The notes beneath the pieces were generated by a model. It made no database searches, had not been told where the DNA came from, and saw only the letters and a list, made by a program, of their open reading frames with translations. Both the position numbers and the translations under genes were made by a program. This document shows positions 44,849-52,517 of a stretch of 64,000 bases of DNA, one piece after another. Location of the stretch: contig CBDAMQ010000020.1 of NCBI GenBank assembly GCA_965197275.1, positions 1 through 64,000 on the forward strand. The letters run 5' to 3'. Numbering within the stretch: position 1 is the stretch's first letter; each line of letters begins with the position of its first letter. The stretch comes from DASCOT01 sp965197275 (GTDB lineage: Bacteria; Acidobacteriota; UBA890; WLXD01).

Positions 44849-45997
44849 CTACGTCAGGCCGAGAAACGCGGCAAGGTCGCCGCTCAGCGCGGTCGACTCC
44901 CAGGGGAATTCGTCGCGGCCGAAATGCCCGTATGCGGCGGTGTTTCGGTAGATTGGTCGTCGCAGATCCAGATGCTCGATCATGCCCTTCGGCGTTAGCG
45001 GGAAGATCTCCCGAACCGCCTTGACGATGCGTCCCTCGGGGACGCGTTCGGTACCGCGCGCATGGGCCATGATCGAGACCGGATCAGCGACGCCGATAGC
45101 GTACGCCAGCTGCAGCTCGATGCGTTCGGCAGCCCCAGCGGCGACGAGATTCTTGGCGATGTAGCGAGCCATATACGAGGCAGTTCGATCGACCTTGGTG
45201 CAGTCCTTGCCTGAGAAGGCGCCGCCGCCGTGGCTACCGACGCCGCCGTAAGTATCGACGATGATCTTGCGCCCGGTAACGCCGCAGTCACCTTGAGGTC
45301 CACCGGTGACGAACCGCCCGGTAGGGTTGATGTAGTAGACGGTCTTGTCGTCGCGCCACTCCTCCGGAACGATTGGATAGATCACTTTCTCGAGAATTTC
45401 TCGGCGTAGGACCTCCGTCTCCACCTCGGCTGCGTGCTGCGTCGAGATCACCACGGTGTCGACGCGGGCTGGCCTGCCGTCGACGTACTCGACGGTGACC
45501 TGCGACTTGCCGTCGGGCCGCAAGAAGTCGAGTGTCTCGTCCTTGCGGACATCGGCAAGCCGACGGCAGAGCTTGTGCGCCAGCGTGATAGGCATCGGCA
45601 TGAGCTCGTCTGTCTCAGTGGACGCGTAGCCGAACATCATCCCCTGATCGCCGGCACCGCCCGGGTCAACCCCCATCGCGATGTCCGGTGATTGCTCGTC
45701 GATGCTGGTGATCACGCCGCAGGTGGCATAGTCGAACCCGTAAATGGCGCTGGTATAGCCGATGTCACGGATGGTCCGGCGCACGATCCGCGGGATCTCC
45801 ACGTATGAGTTGGTGGTGATCTCACCGGCGACGATCGCCAATCCGGTAGTCACCATCGTCTCGCAGGCGACCCGGCCGGTGGCATCGTTCTTCATGATCT
45901 CGTCGAGCACCGCATCCGAAATCTGGTCCGCGATTTTGTCAGGGTGCCCTTCGGTCACCGACTCCGAGGTGAGGAGATAGTGTCGTCCGTCGTCCAT
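44849..45997 (-). CDS. metK: S-adenosylmethionine synthetase
   Basis: From ATG 45997 the product is 382 residues, a typical MetK length. Motifs include SESVTEGHPDKIADQISDAV, GGAGDQGMMFGYA, GRFVTGGPQGDCGVTGRKI and GGGAFSGKDCTKVDRTA, which bind ATP, methionine and metal. It makes S-adenosylmethionine from methionine and ATP. I found no SAM riboswitch I could recognise in the leader. Upstream in-frame starts reach 46165 but have no conserved sequence. Confidence 0.96.
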   Translation of the reverse strand: MDDGRHYLLTSESVTEGHPDKIADQISDAVLDEIMKNDATGRVACETMVTTGLAIVAGEITTNSYVEIPRIVRRTIRDIGYTSAIYGFDYATCGVITSIDEQSPDIAMGVDPGGAGDQGMMFGYASTETDELMPMPITLAHKLCRRLADVRKDETLDFLRPDGKSQVTVEYVDGRPARVDTVVISTQHAAEVETEVLRREILEKVIYPIVPEEWRDDKTVYYINPTGRFVTGGPQGDCGVTGRKIIVDTYGGVGSHGGGAFSGKDCTKVDRTASYMARYIAKNLVAAGAAERIELQLAYAIGVADPVSIMAHARGTERVPEGRIVKAVREIFPLTPKGMIEHLDLRRPIYRNTAAYGHFGRDEFPWESTALSGDLAAFLGLT

Positions 45998-46171
45998 TGG
46001 ATTCCCCTGGTCGCAGCCGAGGAGCAGGCGGCGAGAGCGGTTAGGCGTGTTTGCAGGGTCTGGCCGCGGCACTGGGATCGGCCGCGATGAGCACCGCCGT
46101 GGGGCGAGCTGCTGACCGACTTTGAGACGTTTCAGAGATTGTCCGCAAGCTACCACGGGGCCCAAAGGCGG

Positions 46172-47440
46172 TCAATTTGAGTGCTCCTCGATCAGGACGC
46201 GTGCCATTTCTTCCTCACCCGACCGGTCAGAGACGAGCTCGTCGATACGCGCCACGCGCAGGGCGCGCAGAATTTCACCCACGAGCGGGCCCTTGGGGCA
46301 ACCCATGGCCTGCAATTGCTCCCCGTCGAGCACAGCCGAGACTGCCCGGTCATGTTCAAGATAGCGGCGAATCGAATCGACCAGATCCGGATCGCCGATC
46401 GCATCGGTTGCAATCACCACACGTAGCGCTCCGGAGATCAGCTGATCCAAGACGATGGCGCGTTCACCGGGACTGGTGAGCTCCGCGAGCGACGCCCGGG
46501 CCCGTGTCCAGGCTGCGCCCGAATCCAGCAGGGCTTGTCGGCGCGATCGCGACAACCGCAGACGGTCGGCCAGCGTCCACCGTCGCTGAGGATCTAGCGA
46601 CGCGGCGGTGGCCGCAAGAACCAGCGACCACCGCTCTTCCGGGTCGTTTGCCGGCATTCGTGCGAGCTCTTCGGACAACAGTTCTAACGCCTCGCGCCTC
46701 GCCTCCAGGCCGGCGAGAACGGCGCTCAGGAGGCCGGCTTCGTCGAGTGCTATCGGGCCCTCCACCGGCGCCTCCGTGAAGAGCTTGCGCAGCTCGCGGC
46801 GGAGACGATCGCCGGAGATCGAATCCAGATAACCGCCACGGACGCCGAGCTGGAGCGCACGGGCCGTTCCCTCTTCTAGCCGGTAGCCGAGTCGGAGCGA
46901 AAAACGGACCGCCCGCAGCATTCGCGTTGCGTCATCAGCAAACGAGGCTTGGTGAAGGATGCGTACGAGGCCTGCATCGAGGTCGGCCGCGCCCCCGAAC
47001 TCGTCGATGAGCTCACCGGCGCTGTCGGGATTGAGCGACAGTGCCAGCGCGTTGATCGAGAAATCACGCCGCGCCAGATCCTCCAGCAGGCTGCCGCCAT
47101 GCACCTGGGGCAGGTCGCCTGGGCGCTCGTAGCTCTCTCGTCGACTGCTGGCGAAATCCACCGAGCGGCCGTCGTCGAGGTCGACCCGGGCCGTGCCGAA
47201 GCTGTGGTGTCGAGTCAACTTGGCGGCCGCGTGGCGCGACAACGCCTGCGCCACAGCCATGCCATCACCGACCACGACGATGTCGATGTCGTACGATTCG
47301 CGGCCGAGCAGCAGGTCGCGCACCCGTCCGCCTACGAGGTACGCTTGTTCGTCGCGCTCGACGGCAAATTGGCCACAGAGCTTCAGCAAGTCGCGCGTCG
47401 CGTCGTCGAATCGCTCCAGCAAGCCATCCCCAGCGGTCAT
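46172..47440 (-). CDS. cca: CCA-adding tRNA nucleotidyltransferase
   Basis: The product is 422 residues from ATG 47440, which overlaps the xerC stop by four bases. It has class II nucleotidyltransferase motifs: AYLVGGRVRDLLLGRESYDI (GG and DxD metal site), VHGGSLLEDLARRDFSINAL (motif C) and DDATRMLRAVRFSLRLGY (nucleotide-recognition region). It adds or repairs the 3' CCA of tRNA. The C-terminal half is a helical domain without an obvious HD motif. Confidence 0.92.
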   Translation of the reverse strand: MTAGDGLLERFDDATRDLLKLCGQFAVERDEQAYLVGGRVRDLLLGRESYDIDIVVVGDGMAVAQALSRHAAAKLTRHHSFGTARVDLDDGRSVDFASSRRESYERPGDLPQVHGGSLLEDLARRDFSINALALSLNPDSAGELIDEFGGAADLDAGLVRILHQASFADDATRMLRAVRFSLRLGYRLEEGTARALQLGVRGGYLDSISGDRLRRELRKLFTEAPVEGPIALDEAGLLSAVLAGLEARREALELLSEELARMPANDPEERWSLVLAATAASLDPQRRWTLADRLRLSRSRRQALLDSGAAWTRARASLAELTSPGERAIVLDQLISGALRVVIATDAIGDPDLVDSIRRYLEHDRAVSAVLDGEQLQAMGCPKGPLVGEILRALRVARIDELVSDRSGEEEMARVLIEEHSN

Positions 47441-48339
47441 CGGGCCCGTGGATGGTGCCGGTCGTACACGGTCCGCAGGCGACGCCGGTTGACGTGTGTG
47501 TAGACCTCCGTGGTCGAGATTCGCGCATGCCCGAGCATCGCTTGAACGGCTCGCAGGTCGGCATCCGCCTCCAGCAAATGGGTGGCGAAGCTGTGACGCA
47601 GCACATGGGGGCTGACGCGCTCCGACGCGATTCCCGCCTGTACGGCGTAGCGCTTCAGCAACTTGGCGAACCACTGTCGCGATAGCGGCCCGCCGCGACG
47701 CGTCAGGAAGATCGCATCTGCGGCGGATCGCTCACGAGCTTCGTCGAGATATCGTGCCAACCAGTGCGCCGCCTCGTCACCGATCGGCACCAGACGCTCC
47801 TTACCGCCCTTCCCCCGACAGCGCACCACGCCCTCATCGAGATCCAAATCGACGACGCGTAGCCCCACGAGCTCCGACACGCGTAGGCCGCAGCCATACG
47901 CCACCTCGAGCATGGCGCGGTCACGCAGCCCTGCCGCGGTCTTCGTCGGAGGCTGTGCCAGTAGACGGTCGATCTCCGCCGGGTCGAGTGTCCGAGGCAA
48001 CGAGCGCCGCCGCTCACGCGCCCGGAGTAATTCACTCGGGTCGCTGTCGATACGCCCGGCCTCGACCAGATGCCGAAACAGGCCGCGCACTGCGGACAGC
48101 TTGCGGGCGCGTGAGCGCGCCCCGATGCCCCCCGCCTCCAGGCCGTGTAGCCACTTGCGCAACGCGCTGACGTCGATGGCGAGCGCATCGATCCGTTGCT
48201 TCCTGCACCAGTCGCCGAACTGCATCAGATCGGACGCGTATGCGTCGACAGTGCGCCGCGACCGCCCACGCTCGACTCGAAGGCGTTCGAGGTAGTCGAG
48301 CTCCCAGCCGCCGAGCCCAGACGATCTGGGCTCAGACAT
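47437..48339 (-). CDS. xerD: Tyrosine recombinase XerC/XerD
   Basis: The 300-residue product has an N-terminal SAM-like core-binding domain (RTVDAYASDLMQFGDWCRK) and a catalytic domain with GLRVSELVGL (first arginine), the beta-hairpin lysine region GKGGKERLVPIG, SPHVLRHSFATHLLE (HxxR), LGHARISTTEVYTHV (histidine and nucleophilic tyrosine). It resolves chromosome dimers at dif. I cannot tell XerC from XerD by reading. The start overlaps the end of dtd by eight bases. Confidence 0.93.
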   Translation of the reverse strand: MSEPRSSGLGGWELDYLERLRVERGRSRRTVDAYASDLMQFGDWCRKQRIDALAIDVSALRKWLHGLEAGGIGARSRARKLSAVRGLFRHLVEAGRIDSDPSELLRARERRRSLPRTLDPAEIDRLLAQPPTKTAAGLRDRAMLEVAYGCGLRVSELVGLRVVDLDLDEGVVRCRGKGGKERLVPIGDEAAHWLARYLDEARERSAADAIFLTRRGGPLSRQWFAKLLKRYAVQAGIASERVSPHVLRHSFATHLLEADADLRAVQAMLGHARISTTEVYTHVNRRRLRTVYDRHHPRAR

Positions 48340-48817
48340 CGCCGCTGCCCTTCTGTGTCCCTTTGCCCCTTTGGGGCAGTCGCGAGTCGATCACCAAGGT
48401 TATCGGTCCATCGTTGACTAGGTGAACCTGCATCCGAGCTCCGAAGACACCTGTCTGGACGCCGATGCCGCCCGCTTCGAGGCGCAGTACCAACTCGTCG
48501 ATGAGTGGCTCCGCTTCTTCGGGCGGAAGTGCTTGACCGAACGACGGTCGGCGACCCTTATGCGTATCGGCGGCGAGCGTGAACTGAGATACCAGCAGCA
48601 GTGAGCCAGCAACATCTTCTAGTGCCAGGTTCATGCGGCCCTGATCGTCGGGGAACACGCGCAGTCCGGCAAGCCGGTGCGCCAGGTAGTCAACATCCCG
48701 TTCGCCGTCGCCCTGGACTGCTGCGACGAGCGCCAGGAGGCCGTGGCCAATGCGGCCCACCTCCTGGGCATCGACCTCGACGTGCGCAGAACGGACGCGC
48801 TGCACGACGGAGATCAC
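48332..48817 (-). CDS. dtd: D-aminoacyl-tRNA deacylase
   Basis: The 161-residue protein has both DTD signature motifs, SQFTLAADTHKGRRPSFG and the cis-proline motif NDGPITLVIDS, plus RVRSAHVEVD at the start. DTD removes D-amino acids and glycine from mischarged tRNA. The start ATG 48817 is supported by the conserved opening MISVVQRV. It is the first gene of the dtd-xerD-cca run on the minus strand. Confidence 0.94.
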   Translation of the reverse strand: MISVVQRVRSAHVEVDAQEVGRIGHGLLALVAAVQGDGERDVDYLAHRLAGLRVFPDDQGRMNLALEDVAGSLLLVSQFTLAADTHKGRRPSFGQALPPEEAEPLIDELVLRLEAGGIGVQTGVFGARMQVHLVNDGPITLVIDSRLPQRGKGTQKGSGDV

Positions 48818-48872
48818 CGGTGGCTAGCGCTCAGCCGGGAACATGACCTACTCCCCCAGCCCGGAACACGAC

Positions 48873-50531
48873 TTACTTCTCCCGGGAAGCCTCTTCCCCC
48901 TTATTGAGGGTATCAGGTAGCCCGCCGCGGGTGACCGACGGCAGCTCCCAGATCTCCGGAGCGCGCAGGATCGCCAGAGCGGCCAGATAGGTAAGAACGC
49001 CCACGCCAATAATGGCCAGCAGGATCGCCACCTCGATGAGTACGCTGCCGTCCGCGCGCGGCCACCATAGTCGTCGAAGTGCCTCCACCACCCACCCCAT
49101 GATCGCTGCCGAGACCAGTAGGCGCATCAGGCTAGGAGCAAGCGTCCGGACGCCCAACACGCCAATCCGTCTACGAAACAGAAACAGAAGGAGCGCCGAG
49201 TTGACCGTCGCGGCTATCGAGTTGGCCAGCGCGATGCCGGCGTTGCCGAGCGACGGCCGCAAGATGAGGCAGGCGCCGATGTTGACCAACATGGCGACTG
49301 CAGCGACACGAACAGGAGTGGCGGTATCGCGCAGGGCGAAGAACGCCGGTGCCACCACGCGCACCGTTGCAACGGACACCAGACCGACGGCATAGCCCCA
49401 GAGCGCCGCGCCGGTAAGAATGGTCGACTCGCCATCAAACTGTCCGCGCTCGTACAGCACCTTCACAATCTCGTGTCGCAGCAGGATCATGCCTACGGCT
49501 GCGGGGATGGTAACCAGGCTGATCTGTCGCAGCGCGAACACCAATGTGTTGCGGAGCGCGGCGAGATCGTCGGCAGCCCCCTGGCGCGACATGAGGGGTA
49601 GTACGACCGTCGCCACGGAGATGGCGAACACACCCAGGGTCAGCTCGTTGATGCGGGCGGCGTAGTCCAACGATGCCACCGCACCCTCACTGAGCTGACT
49701 CGCCAGCGTTCGTCCGACGATGATATTGACCTGGATGATCCCCACGCCGAACAGCCCGGGGACCATCAGACGACCGATCTGACGCAGCGCCGGGTCCGTG
49801 CTTGGCCGACGCGGCCACACTCGCATGCCCAGCCGCCGGGCGTAGGGAATCAAGAACGCGTACTGCGCCGCCCCGCCCAGCACGGCGGCGGCGGCGATCA
49901 CCCAAACCGCCTGCTCGGGGTCGACGACACCGGACCACCAAGCGGCCAGGCCGGCGCCGACGATACTGACGTTGAGTAACACCGGGGCAAAGGCGGCAGC
50001 CGCGAAGCGGTCGCGTGCGTTGAGCACTGCCACCAGCACGGCCGCCATCGAGATGAAGAAGAGATATCCGAAGACGAAGCGTGTCAACCGGACGGTCAAC
50101 TCGATCTTGCCGGCCACATCCGCGAAGCCGGAAGCGAACCCATGCACCAGCATCGGAGCGGCGAGAACACCGCTCAGGGAAAGAAGCAAGGCGGCGATCG
50201 CCACCGCTGTATGGAAGCGCTGTGCCAGCTCCCACGTCTTGGCCTCGTCGCGCTCACGGGCCAGGCGAGTGAAGACGGGCACGAATGCCGCCGAGATGTT
50301 GCCCTCGCCGACAAGTCGTCGGAGCGAGTTCGGCAGCATGAAGGCGATCGCCCAGGCGTCCGCGGCGCTACCGGTCCCCAGCAATGCCGTCAGCACCGCC
50401 GTGCGTAGCAGACCGAATACCCGTGAGACCAACGTCAAGGCGCCAACGGCGCCTGCCGAGCGCAGTAGATCGCCCCGTTCCGCGGCCCCGGAGGGTGTTT
50501 GACCCTCGGCTTCGGGCGTCCTAACCTTCAT
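48873..50531 (-). CDS. murJ: Lipid II flippase MurJ (MviN)
   Basis: The 552-residue protein has about 14 hydrophobic segments. Typical parts are ALTLVSRVFGLLRTAVLTAL, the AWAIAFMLPNSLRRLVGEGN opening and the central PRRPSTDPALRQIGRLMVPG cytoplasmic loop. MurJ moves lipid II across the inner membrane for peptidoglycan synthesis. Its ATG at 50531 is only 33 bases from the divergent rpsT start, and the rpsT promoter lies inside the murJ 5' end. Confidence 0.93.
   Translation of the reverse strand: MKVRTPEAEGQTPSGAAERGDLLRSAGAVGALTLVSRVFGLLRTAVLTALLGTGSAADAWAIAFMLPNSLRRLVGEGNISAAFVPVFTRLARERDEAKTWELAQRFHTAVAIAALLLSLSGVLAAPMLVHGFASGFADVAGKIELTVRLTRFVFGYLFFISMAAVLVAVLNARDRFAAAAFAPVLLNVSIVGAGLAAWWSGVVDPEQAVWVIAAAAVLGGAAQYAFLIPYARRLGMRVWPRRPSTDPALRQIGRLMVPGLFGVGIIQVNIIVGRTLASQLSEGAVASLDYAARINELTLGVFAISVATVVLPLMSRQGAADDLAALRNTLVFALRQISLVTIPAAVGMILLRHEIVKVLYERGQFDGESTILTGAALWGYAVGLVSVATVRVVAPAFFALRDTATPVRVAAVAMLVNIGACLILRPSLGNAGIALANSIAATVNSALLLFLFRRRIGVLGVRTLAPSLMRLLVSAAIMGWVVEALRRLWWPRADGSVLIEVAILLAIIGVGVLTYLAALAILRAPEIWELPSVTRGGLPDTLNKGEEASREK
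50499..50527 (+). promoter_or_regulatory. Promoter TTGACC-N17-TAACCT for rpsT
   Basis: TTGACC at 50499-50504 and TAACCT at 50522-50527 are 17 bases apart and point towards rpsT, with a leader of about 30 bases. The site sits inside the first codons of the divergent murJ. Confidence 0.5.
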
Positions 50532-50564
50532 GTCCTACGCGGTCGATCAAGGAGCTTTTCGAAA

Positions 50565-50831
50565 ATGCCGACCATCGCATCTGCCAAGAAGCGCATGCGC
50601 CAGAACGAAGTCCGGCGGGGTCGCAACCGGGCACGTCGTTCACGGCTGCGCTCGGCGCTGCGCCTGCTCGACGAGGCGATCGAAGCGGGCGATCTCGAAC
50701 GCGTCCGCAAGAGCTGGACCGAAGCGCAAGCCCTGCTCGATCGCAACGCCCAGCGAGGCGTCATTCATCGCAACCTCGCAGCGCGGAAGAAGTCGCGTTT
50801 GGCGCGGCGGGTCCGCGCCGTCAGCACGTAG
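50565..50831 (+). CDS. rpsT: 30S ribosomal protein S20
   Basis: The product is 88 residues with the S20 pattern MPTIASAKKRMRQNEVRRGR and HRNLAARKKSRLARRV at the end. S20 binds 16S rRNA early in small-subunit assembly. The ATG at 50565 is supported by the conserved first residues and the upstream AAGGAGC ribosome-binding sequence. The gene runs opposite to its murJ and holA neighbours. Confidence 0.95.
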   Translation: MPTIASAKKRMRQNEVRRGRNRARRSRLRSALRLLDEAIEAGDLERVRKSWTEAQALLDRNAQRGVIHRNLAARKKSRLARRVRAVST

Positions 50832-50848
50832 TTCGCGCCTTCGGTGCC

Positions 50849-50870
50849 AGGCGAGCCCGCCGGCGCGCCT
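50849..50870. terminator. Inverted repeat at the rpsT/holA convergence
   Basis: AGGCG at the left and CGCCT at the right, with an additional GC pair inside, can form a stem at the point where the two genes meet. There is no T-run, so a terminator role is only suggested by position. Confidence 0.3.
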
Positions 50871-51924
50871 AAGCGGCACAGATCTGACGGCAAAGGGACT
50901 CCAGCTTGCCGCGGGCGGGTCTCAGTCGATCGGCGCCTGATCGCACGTCGCGCAGCCGCTTGATGAACAGGTCGGTGTCGGCGCACGTGGAGATCGCCGC
51001 CGCCAATCCACTGCGGCGCGCTCGGCGAGCCCGGTCCAGCACGGCGCCGCGCTGTTGCCAGCGCCCACCGATGGCCTCCATGCTTTCGCGCCGCGACCGG
51101 CCCGAAGCTGCGACGTCGTGAGCGATCACTAGCTGCCGAGTAATCCAGGCGATCATCGCCAGCACCCGGACCGGCTCCTCACCGTCATCCAAAAGCATGT
51201 TGAGCAATCGCAGCGCGGTGGCCGCATCAGCGCGAACCAGGGCGTCGGTGAGTTCGAACACGGAATGCTCGCGGCTGCGGCCGAGTAGTCCCTCGAGATC
51301 CTCGGCGCGGATCCGCCCGCCGTGGCCAACGTAGAGCATCACCTTCTCCAACTCTTGCTCGAGCGCCGTGATGCTCGTGCCGGCCATATTGATCATGTAC
51401 TCGAGTGCGTCAGCATCGATCTCGTGCCCGCTCGCCCGCGCACTGCCCTCGAGCCAACGCCGTACGTCACCCTCCCGACGCGGCGGCTCACAGTCCACAA
51501 CCGTGGCCGCCGCTGCCACCGTCTTGTACACCAGCTTGCGTTTGTCCAGCTTCGAGGCTTCCAGCACGAGGCAAGTGGCGGTCACCGGTGTGCTCAAGTA
51601 GTCGGCGAGGTCATTGATCTCGTCGAGGTCTAGTCGTTCGAAGCGCGATACCCAGACGAGCCGAGCCGGCCCCTGCGCCGCAATTGCGAACAGCGACAGG
51701 GAGCGCGCCGCGTCGAGGACATCAGAGAGCGAAGCGGTCGACCCGTCGATCCTCTCGATCACCCCGGGACCGTCATCGCGCCGCTCGAAGGTCTCGGTAA
51801 ACGCCTCCGAGACGCGACGGCGGAGCGCGTCCTCCTCGCCCAGAACCAGGTAGACGGGGACGATGCGATCCTCGTTCAGGGACCGACGAACTTCCGGGAT
51901 GGTCGTCGCTGTGCGCTTGGCCAC
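50869..51924 (-). CDS. holA: DNA polymerase III delta subunit
   Basis: From a GTG at 51924 the product is 351 residues. The N-terminal part has IVPVYLVLGEEDALRRRVSE and GPARLVWVSRFERLDLDE, the P-loop-like ATPase domain of delta; ELEKVMLYVGHGGRI and SREHSVFELTDALVRAD belong to the C-terminal regions. Delta opens the sliding clamp in the clamp loader. It follows lptE by about 13 bases on the same strand; leuS-lptE-holA is a common cluster order. Confidence 0.9.
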   Translation of the reverse strand: MAKRTATTIPEVRRSLNEDRIVPVYLVLGEEDALRRRVSEAFTETFERRDDGPGVIERIDGSTASLSDVLDAARSLSLFAIAAQGPARLVWVSRFERLDLDEINDLADYLSTPVTATCLVLEASKLDKRKLVYKTVAAAATVVDCEPPRREGDVRRWLEGSARASGHEIDADALEYMINMAGTSITALEQELEKVMLYVGHGGRIRAEDLEGLLGRSREHSVFELTDALVRADAATALRLLNMLLDDGEEPVRVLAMIAWITRQLVIAHDVAASGRSRRESMEAIGGRWQQRGAVLDRARRARRSGLAAAISTCADTDLFIKRLRDVRSGADRLRPARGKLESLCRQICAA

Positions 51925-51937
51925 CCAGGAACCGCCT

Positions 51938-52504
51938 TCAGAAGCCCTCGAGAATGCTCGACACCACGGCGCGAGCGAACTCCACCGAGATCTCGTCGAT
52001 CGACGAGACCTCGATGTCGACCTGCCCCTCCGAGGATGGCGGGAACTCGAACTGCTCCTGGTACTGGAAGGCACTATTGGTGAACAGAACCTCGTTCGAG
52101 ACCAGATCGGTGAACGTCACCCGGGCGCGAATCGTCACCTGCCAGGTATCGGCCCGGTCACGCGGGTTGAGCCCGATCGGACGCACTTCAAAGGCCTGGA
52201 TCTCGCCCTGCAAGACGCCATCGGCGCCCGTCTGATTGCCGACCACTCGGTAGTTACCGCGTGAAACGAACTCCCTGGTCACGGCGTCGGTGACGCGAAC
52301 CTCGAGCTCGAAGCGCGGGGTCAGGTTGGCGAACGTCGGTATTGCGACCACCCGAATGTAGTCGGGCAGAAACGCGCCCTGACCGACGAGGGTGTAACCG
52401 CAAGATGCACACGACGCCAGTGCGACCACCAGCGCGGTGCTGGCAAGCCAACTCGGGCCAGTATCCGGCCGCCCTGCGCCATCCCGATGCCGTCGTGACG
52501 TCAT
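51938..52504 (-). CDS. lptE: LPS-assembly lipoprotein LptE
   Basis: From ATG 52504, the product is about 188 residues. A signal peptide ends in the lipobox LASC, giving a diacylated cysteine, followed by CGYTLVGQGAFLPDYIRVVA, the typical LptE opening. NLTPRFELEVRVTDAVTREF and QYQEQFEFPPSS follow. LptE plugs the LptD barrel at the outer membrane and helps insert LPS. It lies 13 bases after leuS on the same strand. An earlier ATG at 52696 lies inside leuS and is unlikely. Confidence 0.88.
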   Translation of the reverse strand: MTSRRHRDGAGRPDTGPSWLASTALVVALASCASCGYTLVGQGAFLPDYIRVVAIPTFANLTPRFELEVRVTDAVTREFVSRGNYRVVGNQTGADGVLQGEIQAFEVRPIGLNPRDRADTWQVTIRARVTFTDLVSNEVLFTNSAFQYQEQFEFPPSSEGQVDIEVSSIDEISVEFARAVVSSILEGF

Positions 52505-52517
52505 CTCCCAGACCCCG

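Noticed and set aside
45998..46171. SAM riboswitch upstream of metK
   Set aside because: I could not identify any of the conserved cores of SAM-I, SAM-II or SAH riboswitches in the leader on the minus strand.
48360..48380. Hairpin GCCCC-TTT-GGGGC as a terminator
   Set aside because: It is inside the dtd coding sequence and has no T-run, so it is only a GC-rich chance stem.
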